Positions 1 to 5,462 of a stretch of 6,616 nucleotides of DNA are shown here, one piece after another. A program made the translations under genes and the position numbers. The stretch lies in assembly GCA_036260415.1 (NCBI GenBank), contig DASZZX010000109.1:1-6616 (forward strand). The letters are read 5' to 3'. Each line of letters opens with the position of its first letter. Within the stretch, counting starts at the first letter, position 1. The stretch is from DASZZX01 sp036260415 (GTDB lineage Bacteria; Actinomycetota; Nitriliruptoria; Nitriliruptorales; JAHWKO01). The notes below the pieces were generated by a model. That model had not been told where the DNA came from. It saw only the letters and a list, made by a program, of their open reading frames with translations, and did not search any database.

Positions 1-120
1 CGACACACCGCCGGCCCGGAAGCCGAGGGCTGCGGTGACGCCGCCGGTGGCGGGCACAAGTCCGGCACGTGAGGCAGGTCCGAACGCCAGCGCTGGCCCG
101 TCCGCCCCTGGCGCTGTCAC
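1..120 (-). CDS. argJ: Glutamate N-acetyltransferase / ornithine acetyltransferase ArgJ, N-terminal fragment
   Basis: ArgJ moves the acetyl group from N-acetylornithine to glutamate in the cyclic arginine pathway; some family members also use acetyl-CoA. Only the first 40 codons are present, and the gene runs off the window at position 1. The identification rests on the segment GGVTAALGFRAGGVS (about residues 26-40), which matches the family's N-terminal 'GGVTAPKGFRAAGV' pattern, and on its place directly after argC. The chosen start is a GTG at 120-118 that overlaps the argC TGA stop (shared GTGA), so translation is probably coupled. An in-frame GTG at 57-55 would leave only about four residues before the conserved segment and has no better ribosome binding site. 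With the first start, about 26 residues precede the conserved GVTA segment, somewhat more than in relatives I recall, so the exact start is uncertain. Bifunctional versus monofunctional type cannot be judged from this fragment. Confidence 0.85.
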   Translation of the reverse strand, partial: MTAPGADGPALAFGPASRAGLVPATGGVTAALGFRAGGVS

Positions 121-1142
121 GGGTAGACGCCGTTGGCGGAGAGGCCGAGGGTCTCGTCAAGGCCGAGCATCAGGTTGGCGTTCTGCAGGGCCTGGCCCGC
201 CGCTCCCTTGCCGAGGTTGTCGATCGCGCTGGCCACCACTACCCGGTGGGTACGGTCGTCCACCACGGCGGCGAGCTGGCAGCCGTTGGAGCCGCAGAGG
301 GCCTTGGTGTGGGGGAAGGTCGCGGGCGGGAGGACGCGCACGAACGGCTCGCGCGCGTAGCGGTCGTGCAGCGCGCCGGTCACGTCGTCGGCCGCGACCT
401 CCTCGTGCAGGTCCGCGTAGCAGGTGGCCAGGAGGCCGCGCGTGCTGGGGATCAGGTGCGGTGTGAACGTCACCGACCCCGTGGCTGTGCCGCTGAGCGT
501 GGTGAGCCACCGCTCCAGCTCGATCGTGTGCCGATGCCGGGGCGCACCGTAGGCGGCGACGTCGCCGTGCACGTGGCTGAACTGCAGGTCGTCACGTTGA
601 CCGCGGCCCGCTCCAGAGGTGCCCGATTTGGCGTCCACCACCACCGACCCCGGCCGGATGAGACGCGCCAACGGCACGAGCGCGAGCAGGGCGGCGGTGG
701 GGTAGCAGCCGGGGTTGGCGACCAACGTGGCGCCGCGCACGACGTCGCGTGCCCACTCGGTGAGCCCGTACACGGCCGGTGTCAGATCGGGGTGCACGTG
801 CGTCTCGCCGTACCAGTTCGCGTAGTCGTCGGGTGCGAGGCGGAAGGCCGCGGAGAGGTCGACCACTCGGGTGCCCGAGCCGGACAGGGCGGCCCCCAGC
901 TCCGCCGCGGCCCCGTGCGGGGTCGCCAGGAACACCAGGTCGAGGCCCTCCAACCGGTCGATGTCGACCGGCTCGAACCGAGCGTCGGTGTCCAGGTTGG
1001 GGAACAGCGCACGCACCGGTGTCCCCGCCTGTCGGTGCGCGGCGACCACCGTGAGGTCCAGCGCGGGGTGGCCAGCGAGCAGACGCACCAGCTCGGCGCC
1101 GCCGTATCCGGACGCGCCGACGACGCCGACCGTGTGCGCCAC
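117..1142 (-). CDS. argC: N-acetyl-gamma-glutamyl-phosphate reductase ArgC
   Basis: ArgC catalyses the NADPH-dependent reduction of N-acetylglutamyl phosphate to the semialdehyde, the third step of ornithine/arginine synthesis, in the cytosol. The protein is 341 residues, normal for the family. Numbered from the start used here, it has an N-terminal Rossmann motif GASGYGGAE (9-17) and the catalytic cysteine in NPGCYPT (Cys146). It also has SGTSGAGR (173-180), the active-site histidine pair in HRHT (203-206), TPHLIPSTRG (227-236) and the conserved C-terminal GKGAAGQALQNANLMLG. I chose GTG at 1142-1140 because a GAGGGGG Shine-Dalgarno lies just upstream at good spacing. A GTG four codons earlier (1154) has no such site and would sit only about 10 nt from the predicted transcription start. 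The gene has its own promoter with overlapping ARG-box-like operators and overlaps argJ by 4 bp, so it is likely the first gene of an arg operon. Confidence 0.97.
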   Translation of the reverse strand: MAHTVGVVGASGYGGAELVRLLAGHPALDLTVVAAHRQAGTPVRALFPNLDTDARFEPVDIDRLEGLDLVFLATPHGAAAELGAALSGSGTRVVDLSAAFRLAPDDYANWYGETHVHPDLTPAVYGLTEWARDVVRGATLVANPGCYPTAALLALVPLARLIRPGSVVVDAKSGTSGAGRGQRDDLQFSHVHGDVAAYGAPRHRHTIELERWLTTLSGTATGSVTFTPHLIPSTRGLLATCYADLHEEVAADDVTGALHDRYAREPFVRVLPPATFPHTKALCGSNGCQLAAVVDDRTHRVVVASAIDNLGKGAAGQALQNANLMLGLDETLGLSANGVYP

Positions 1143-1145
1143 GTT

Positions 1146-1152
1146 CCCCCTC
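1146..1152 (-). promoter_or_regulatory. Ribosome binding site deciding the argC start
   Basis: On the minus strand GAGGGGG (1152 to 1146) is followed by AAC and GTG at 1142. GAGG lies 6 nt from that GTG, which is ideal spacing. The upstream GTG at 1154 overlaps this site and has no purine-rich sequence of its own. This supports the shorter 341-residue ArgC. Confidence 0.7.
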
Positions 1153-1165
1153 ACCGGATAGTGGA

Positions 1166-1179
1166 TGGATCTTTATACA
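1166..1179 (-). promoter_or_regulatory. ARG box 2 (putative ArgR operator, over the -10)
   Basis: On the minus strand the 14-mer TGTATAAAGATCCA fits the ARG-box core TGnAT-N4-ATnCA at every fixed position. Three of the four central bases are A/T. It overlaps the predicted -10 hexamer and lies 23 bp upstream of the argC GTG. ArgR binds such boxes as an arginine-bound hexamer and represses arginine biosynthesis; that is known for the family, and its use here is inferred from the sequence and from the adjacent argC. Confidence 0.7.
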
Positions 1180-1200
1180 CGCCCATGCGAGTGTTCGCAA
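1172..1200 (-). promoter_or_regulatory. Sigma70-type promoter of the argC operon
   Basis: Reading the minus strand, TTGCGA (1200-1195; 4 of 6 to TTGACA) and TATAAA (1177-1172; 5 of 6 to TATAAT) are separated by exactly 17 bp. This is the clearest A/T-rich island in an otherwise very GC-rich window. A start site near 1165 would give a leader of about 23 nt before the GTG at 1142. Both hexamers are covered by ARG-box-like palindromes, as expected if ArgR represses by blocking RNA polymerase. No transcript data are available here. Confidence 0.65.
1186..1199 (-). promoter_or_regulatory. ARG box 1 (putative upstream ArgR operator, over the -35)
   Basis: On the minus strand TGCGAACACTCGCA is a perfect 5-4-5 inverted repeat (TGCGA/TCGCA) with the same geometry as the ARG-box core. 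It keeps the outer TG...CA but has GA/TC in place of AT/AT. It lies 6 bp from the second box, giving a centre-to-centre distance of 20 bp, close to the 20-21 bp of known tandem ARG boxes. It overlaps the -35 element. The fit is weaker than for box 2, but the exact palindrome and phasing support it. Confidence 0.55.
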
Positions 1201-1214
1201 CCTCGCCGTGGGAC

Positions 1215-1241
1215 GCGCCGGCCGCGGGCGGCCGCCAGCGC
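1215..1241 (-). terminator. GC-rich hairpin between arfB and the argC promoter
   Basis: The sequence can fold with an inner 6-bp stem CGGCCG/CGGCCG (1219-1224 with 1229-1234, 4-nt loop) and an outer 4-bp stem GCGC/GCGC (1215-1218 with 1238-1241), separated by a 3-nt bulge. It starts 9 nt after the arfB stop codon, where a terminator for the pheST-arfB transcript would be expected. No T-tract follows, so it is not a canonical intrinsic terminator. GC-rich stems of this kind also arise by chance in such DNA. Confidence 0.35.
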
Positions 1242-1249
1242 CCGTGCTG

Positions 1250-1786
1250 TCAGTCGAGCGGTGGTCGTGGAGCCTCGCGCAGCCGCTTCTTGTCGGACCG
1301 CTGCCGCTTGGCCTCCAGCCGGCGGCGGTCCGCCGCGGGAGGCCGCCGGGTCGGCCTGCGGGGCGCGGCGGGAGGGGCGAGCGCGTCGTGGAGCAGGTGG
1401 CGCAGTCTGGCCACGGCGGCGGCACGGTTGCGTGCTTGCGTGCGGTGCTCGGAGGCGTGCAGCACCAGCACCCCGTCGGCCGTGAGGCGGCCGGCGAGCC
1501 GATCGTGGACGCGCCTCTTCTGCTCGTCGCTGAGCACCGCCGAGCCGTCCACGTCGAAGCGGACCTGCACCTTGGTCGCGGCGGTATTCACTTTCTGCCC
1601 GCCGGGGCCGCCGGAGCGCGAGAACAACAGCGCGATCTCGTCCTCGGGGATCCTCACGCCCCAGCCGACGTCGACACCGTCGCGTCGATCGCCGCTCCCG
1701 GTCGCTGTCCTGGGATGCGGGCGGCGACCGCCGTCGGTGATCGAGGCACTCGGTGGATCCACACCCCGAGCGTACGCAGCGATCAC
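1250..1786 (-). CDS. arfB: Ribosome-rescue peptidyl-tRNA hydrolase, ArfB/YaeJ (ICT1-like) family
   Basis: ArfB enters the A site of ribosomes stalled at mRNA ends and hydrolyses peptidyl-tRNA, freeing the ribosome without a stop codon. The product has the RF1-type catalytic domain with SGGPGGQKVNTAATKV, the GGQ at residues 62-64, then the conserved EHRTQARNR (113-121). A basic tail follows at about 143-170 (RRPTRRPP...RRRLEAKRQRSDKKRLR). In ArfB this tail occupies the empty mRNA channel, and it separates ArfB from true release factors, which also carry codon-recognition domains that are absent here. The longest form (178 aa) starts at GTG 1786, overlapping the pheT TGA by 4 bp. The conserved domain begins only near residue 45, so the first 43 residues are doubtful; GTG at 1657 (residue 44) would give a product near the usual 140 aa size. 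No start has a strong Shine-Dalgarno. Placement after pheST suggests co-expression with tRNA charging. Confidence 0.9.
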   Translation of the reverse strand: MIAAYARGVDPPSASITDGGRRPHPRTATGSGDRRDGVDVGWGVRIPEDEIALLFSRSGGPGGQKVNTAATKVQVRFDVDGSAVLSDEQKRRVHDRLAGRLTADGVLVLHASEHRTQARNRAAAVARLRHLLHDALAPPAAPRRPTRRPPAADRRRLEAKRQRSDKKRLREAPRPPLD

Positions 1787-4257
1787 CGCCGCAGCGTCGC
1801 GCCGATCCGTTCGACGGACTCCTCCACCCCGCCGATGACCGCCTCGGCGTCGCGATCGGTCAGCTGGCGGTCGGGTGCCTGCAGCCGCAGGTGGAACGCG
1901 AGGCTGCGCCGGCCCTCCCCCAGCTGTTCGCCGCGGAACTCATCGAACCACCACAGGCCGTCCAGCAGGTCGCCGGCACCCTCGCGGACGGCTGCCTCCA
2001 CCGCGGCGTAGGAGATGTCGTCGGGGGCCACCACCGCCACGTCCACCGCGACGGCCGGATGACGCGCGATGGGGCGAGCCGCGCGGGGGGGCGACGGTCC
2101 GGCACGCAGGTGTTCCCACAGCGGCTCGAGCACCATCTCGGCGAGGACGGTGGTCTCCGGCAGGTCGCGCGCCTCCGCCTCCGCCGGGTGCAGCTGCCCG
2201 ACCACGCCGACGTCGATCCCGCGCCATCGCAGCGCCGCGGTACGACCGGGGTGTAGTCCCGGCCGCTCGGTCGCGACCCGCTCCAGGCGCCACGTCGGGT
2301 CGTCGGAGTCAGGCGCCAGGCGGGCAGCCACCTCGTCCAGGACGGCGAGCAGGTCGAACACCCCCCAGCTGCTGGCCGGTGTGCGCCAGCCCGGACCCGA
2401 CCGCGACCCGTAGGCGAGCAGCCCGAGGGTCATCGGCTGGGCGGGGAGAGGGTCGCCGTCGCGCGTGGACCAGGTCGCGCCGGCGCCGGCCAGCCGCGCC
2501 AGCGTCCCGCCGGCCGGCCGGAAGACGCGCCCCAGCTCGGCCAGCGCCAGGCCTGCACGACCCTGGCCGACGTTGCGTCGAGCGACGCCGAGCAGCCCCT
2601 CCGCCAGGCTGGGCCGCAGCGTGGCAGCGTCCTTCTGGAGGGGGTTCTCGAGCGTCACCCGTCCGGGATCGTCGGCCGCGACCAGGCTGAATGCGTCGCT
2701 GCCGACGAACGGGTACGTGTGCGCCTCGTGGAAGCCCGCCGCCCGCACGGCCTGGCGGACCTCCCTCTCGGCCCGCTGGCGCGCCGTGAGACCCCCCTGC
2801 AGCGACACGGCGGGGAGCGTTGCGGGGATGCCCTCGTAGCCGTGGAGACGCGCGACCTCCTCGGCCAGGTCGGCCGGTCTGCCGAGGTCGCCGCGCCACG
2901 ACGGCGGCGTGGCGACCACCACCCCGCCGTCACGCACCTCCACCTCGGTGCCGGAGCGGCGCAGGAGCTCGGTCTGCTGATCGGTGCTCAGCTCGGGCAG
3001 GCCGAGGAACCGGGCTGCCCATCCCGTGTCCAGCTCGATCGGCGCGTGCGCGGTGGCGCCGGCCCCGTCCGCGCGGGCGCCCGCGTCGGTCCCGCCGGCC
3101 AGTTCGACCAGCAGTTCGACCGCGCGGCCCGCCGCGCGCCACGTGCCGGACGGGTCGACGCCGCGCTCGAAGCGGACGCTGGCCTCAGACACGAGGCCGA
3201 GGCGGCGGGACGTGCGCCGGACCGCGGTCGCGTCGAAGACGGCCGCCTCCAGCAGCACGTCCGAGGTGGCGGGCCCCACCTCCGTGTCCTCGCCCCCCAT
3301 GACGCCGGCCAGCGCGACCGCCCGGTCGGCGTCGGCGATCACCAGGTCATCGGGAGCGAGCACGCGCTGGCGACCGTCGAGCGTGGTCAGCCGCTCGCCG
3401 TCCCGTCCCCAGCGGACGGCGACCTCGTGGCCACGCAGCCGGGCCGTGTCGAACGCGTGCAGCGGCTGGCCCTGCTCGAGCATCACGTAGTTGGTGACGT
3501 CGACCAGGTTGCTGAGCGAGCGCACCCCGCAGGCCTCGAGGCGCCGGCGCAGCCACCAAGGCGAGTCCGCGACCGTCAGACCCTGCACGGCCCAGCCCAC
3601 GTAGTGGGCGCAGCCGTCGGCTGCCTCGACACGGACCTGGACCGGACCGTCGTCGCGCGGTGAGGGATCGTCGGGTGCCTTCTCCAGGTCGACGTCGAGG
3701 ATCGCGGCGAGGTCCCTGGCGATGCCGAGGATCGACTGGAGGTCGCCACGGTCGGCGGGGATGGCCACGTCGATGACCGGCTCGCCCAGCGCGAGCAGCT
3801 CGTGGATGTCAGTGCCCGGCGGGGCGGCGGCGTCGCCCAGCACCATGATGCCGCCGTGGTCGTCGGCGACCTGCAGCTCCCGCGGCGAGCACAGCATCCC
3901 GTCGCTGACGACGCCGCGCATGTCGCGCCGCTCGATCGTGATGGAGGTGCCGCCGGTGCCGGGCAGGGTGGCGCCGGGGACGGCCAACGGCACCAGGTCA
4001 CCGACGGCCAGGTTGCGCGCCCCGGCGCAGACCACCCGCTCGCCGTCGCCGTCCTCGACGGTGACAACCACCAGCCTGTCGGCGTCGGGATGGTCGCGGA
4101 CCTCCTGCACACGTGCCACGACCACGCCCGTCACGCCGGCGCCGGGGCGGCGGACCTCCTCGACCTCGAGGCCGCCTCTGCCCATCAGCTCGACCAGCTC
4201 GTCGAGCGGGAGCTCGACCGCGACGAACTCGTGCAGCCACGACAGCGGCACCTTCAT
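1783..4257 (-). CDS. pheT: Phenylalanyl-tRNA synthetase beta subunit PheT
   Basis: PheT pairs with PheS in an (alpha-beta)2 enzyme that charges tRNA-Phe; beta binds tRNA and edits mischarged Tyr-tRNA-Phe. The 824-residue length is normal. Domains in order are: an N-terminal start MKVPLSWLHEFV, an OB-fold tRNA-binding domain (about 40-150), and the B3/B4 editing domain (about 210-390) with SNLVDVTNYVM, QPLHAFD (264-270) and GVMGGE (318-323). Next come the B5 domain (about 405-477; SWRGDLGRPADLAEEVARLHGY), the catalytic-like core (about 480-700) and a C-terminal FDX-ACB anticodon-binding domain (about 730-824) ending with FDEFRGEQLGEGRRSLAF. The loop normally reading PNRPDxLS is PADRGDLQS here (166-174), a mild deviation. 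The ATG lies 3 bp after the pheS stop with no clear Shine-Dalgarno, so coupled translation giving equal subunits is likely. It overlaps arfB by 4 bp. Confidence 0.98.
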   Translation of the reverse strand: MKVPLSWLHEFVAVELPLDELVELMGRGGLEVEEVRRPGAGVTGVVVARVQEVRDHPDADRLVVVTVEDGDGERVVCAGARNLAVGDLVPLAVPGATLPGTGGTSITIERRDMRGVVSDGMLCSPRELQVADDHGGIMVLGDAAAPPGTDIHELLALGEPVIDVAIPADRGDLQSILGIARDLAAILDVDLEKAPDDPSPRDDGPVQVRVEAADGCAHYVGWAVQGLTVADSPWWLRRRLEACGVRSLSNLVDVTNYVMLEQGQPLHAFDTARLRGHEVAVRWGRDGERLTTLDGRQRVLAPDDLVIADADRAVALAGVMGGEDTEVGPATSDVLLEAAVFDATAVRRTSRRLGLVSEASVRFERGVDPSGTWRAAGRAVELLVELAGGTDAGARADGAGATAHAPIELDTGWAARFLGLPELSTDQQTELLRRSGTEVEVRDGGVVVATPPSWRGDLGRPADLAEEVARLHGYEGIPATLPAVSLQGGLTARQRAEREVRQAVRAAGFHEAHTYPFVGSDAFSLVAADDPGRVTLENPLQKDAATLRPSLAEGLLGVARRNVGQGRAGLALAELGRVFRPAGGTLARLAGAGATWSTRDGDPLPAQPMTLGLLAYGSRSGPGWRTPASSWGVFDLLAVLDEVAARLAPDSDDPTWRLERVATERPGLHPGRTAALRWRGIDVGVVGQLHPAEAEARDLPETTVLAEMVLEPLWEHLRAGPSPPRAARPIARHPAVAVDVAVVAPDDISYAAVEAAVREGAGDLLDGLWWFDEFRGEQLGEGRRSLAFHLRLQAPDRQLTDRDAEAVIGGVEESVERIGATLRR

Positions 4258-4260
4258 GGC

Positions 4261-5310
4261 TCAGAACCGTTCGAGGAAGCGCGCATCGTTCTCGTAGAAC
4301 TCGCGGATGTCGCCCACACCGTGCCGCAGCATCGCGACGCGTTCGATGCCGACCCCGAACGCGAAGCCCGACACCTCGGCCGGGTCGAGACCGCACGCTT
4401 CGAGCACGTTGGGGTCGACCATCCCGGCACCCAGGACCTCGATCCAGCCGGTCCCCGAGCAGACGCGGCACGACGGGTCCTGTCCCGAGCAGAAGCCGCA
4501 GGACACGTCGACCTCGGCGGACGGTTCGGTGAACGGGAAGAACGACGGGCGTAGACGCACCTCGCGCTCGTGTCCGAACAGGGCGCGGGCGAAGGCCTGC
4601 AGGGTCCCGCGGAGGTCGGCCATCGTCAGACCCGCGGCGACCGCCAGCCCCTCCACCTGCTGGAACACCGGGCTGTGGGTCGGGTCCGGCGCATCGTTGC
4701 GGTAGACGCGGCCGGGCACAACCACGGCGATCGGCGGGCGCTCGGCCAGCATGACCCGTGCCTGCACCGGGGAGGTGTGCGTGCGCAGCACGACACCCTC
4801 GGCGCTGTCGACGTACACGGTGTCCATCTCGAGGCGCGCCGGGTGGTCGGCGGGGATGTTCAGCAGGTCGAAGTTGAACACGGCGTCCTCGACCTCGGGC
4901 CCCTCGGCCACGCGGTAGCCCAGACCGACGAAGGCGTCCACGATCTCGTGCTCGACCTGTGTGAGCAGGTGCATCCGTCCCGGGGGGACGCGCTGTGGTG
5001 GCATCGTCAGGTCGAGCCGTTCGCCCTCGAGCCGCTCGCTCAGCGCCGCCGCCGCGAGGGTCTGGCGGCGCGTCTCGAACGCCTCGTCGAACGCGTCGCG
5101 GAACGCGTTGACCCGCGCGCCGATCTCCCGGCGGGTCTCGGGGTCGAGCGAACCGAGCCGTCGCTGCATCCCGGCCAGGTCGCTCCTGCGCCCCGTGTGG
5201 GCGACACGGACATGCTCGAGCTCGTCCAGGTCGGCGGCGCCCGCCACGGCGCGGAGTGCCGCGTCGCGCAGCGCGTCGACCGCCTCGGGGCGGAGTTCGC
5301 GGTCGGGCAC
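4261..5310 (-). CDS. pheS: Phenylalanyl-tRNA synthetase alpha subunit PheS
   Basis: PheS is the catalytic subunit, a class II aminoacyl-tRNA synthetase that activates Phe and transfers it to tRNA-Phe. Using GTG 5310 the protein is 349 residues, the usual size. It has an N-terminal helical tRNA-binding arm (about 1-95), GPEVEDAVFNFDLLNIPADHPAR-type sequence near 137-159, and LRTHTSPVQAR (175-185). Motif 2 is at 200-221 (GRVYRND...VFQQVEG), followed by FPFTEPSAEVDV (258-269) and motif 3 GFAFGVGIERVAMLR (315-329). A CX2CX6CX2C cluster (Cys 271, 274, 281, 284) is probably a structural metal site, seen in many bacterial PheS. Motif 2 reads FQQVEG where FHQVEG is usual. GTG 5310 was chosen for the AGGAGAGG 9 nt upstream; the frame stays open to a GTG at 5403, but that extension has no PheS-like sequence. 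Three bases separate it from pheT. Confidence 0.97.
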   Translation of the reverse strand: MPDRELRPEAVDALRDAALRAVAGAADLDELEHVRVAHTGRRSDLAGMQRRLGSLDPETRREIGARVNAFRDAFDEAFETRRQTLAAAALSERLEGERLDLTMPPQRVPPGRMHLLTQVEHEIVDAFVGLGYRVAEGPEVEDAVFNFDLLNIPADHPARLEMDTVYVDSAEGVVLRTHTSPVQARVMLAERPPIAVVVPGRVYRNDAPDPTHSPVFQQVEGLAVAAGLTMADLRGTLQAFARALFGHEREVRLRPSFFPFTEPSAEVDVSCGFCSGQDPSCRVCSGTGWIEVLGAGMVDPNVLEACGLDPAEVSGFAFGVGIERVAMLRHGVGDIREFYENDARFLERF

Positions 5311-5316
5311 GCCGGG

Positions 5317-5339
5317 GGGCCTCTCCTGACGGGAGGCCC
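5317..5339 (-). promoter_or_regulatory. Hairpin sequestering the pheS Shine-Dalgarno
   Basis: On the minus strand GGGCCT (5339-5334) pairs with AGGCCC (5322-5317). Three further G-C pairs extend the stem inward across a single bulged A (5324), leaving a GTCA loop (5330-5327). The 9-bp stem holds most of the AGGAGAGG ribosome binding site in its 3' arm. No T-tract follows, so it looks less like a terminator than a structure that limits pheS initiation. The structure is visible in the sequence; its regulatory role is inference. Confidence 0.45.
5320..5327 (-). promoter_or_regulatory. Ribosome binding site of pheS
   Basis: AGGAGAGG on the minus strand lies 9 nt upstream of GTG 5310. It is the only strong Shine-Dalgarno near a plausible PheS start and therefore decides the start. 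It is also part of the leader hairpin. Confidence 0.6.
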
Positions 5340-5462
5340 GAGCGTACCGGCCACGTCCGCCCGGGCCGGGAGCTGCCCACCACCACCAGGCTGCGACCCG
5401 CACCGAGCAGCAGCGGCGGCGACGCCACCGGTCGACGCAACCGCCTGCGGTCCCGGGCGCCG

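Larger units (their letters stand above)
5311..5462 (-). other. pheS leader region (152 bp, no gene seen)
   Basis: This gap lies between the histidine kinase stop and the pheS start. It holds a (TGG)4 tract on the minus strand (within 5376-5390) and a hairpin next to pheS. The only TA dinucleotide on the minus strand is in TACGCT (5346-5341), which fits TAnnnT as a -10 but has no recognisable -35 at 16-18 bp, so any promoter call is weak. I see no T-box features and no Phe-rich leader peptide of the enterobacterial pheM kind. Whether pheS has its own promoter or is read through from the kinase gene cannot be settled from the sequence. Confidence 0.4.

Noticed and set aside
1186..1200. Possible LexA/SOS box, since CGAACA resembles an actinobacterial SOS half-site
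   Set aside because: The second half-site GTTCG is missing at the right spacing on the same strand; the symmetry is TGCGA-N4-TCGCA, which fits the ARG-box geometry better, and the neighbour is argC.
69..1838. 589-codon open frame on the plus strand, antisense to argC and arfB
   Set aside because: It lies opposite two clear genes, its translation is low-complexity Arg/Gly/Ala/Val-rich with no recognisable domain, and long stop-free antisense frames are routine in very GC-rich coding DNA.
2085..2100. Seven-base homopolymer (C7 on the coding strand) in pheT as a possible slippage or frameshift site
   Set aside because: The PheT frame runs intact through it into a well-conserved C-terminal domain, and such runs are expected at this GC content.
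5311..5462. T-box riboswitch or Phe leader peptide before pheS
   Set aside because: The leader is short, I see no T-box consensus or antiterminator and no run of Phe codons; only a simple hairpin is supported.
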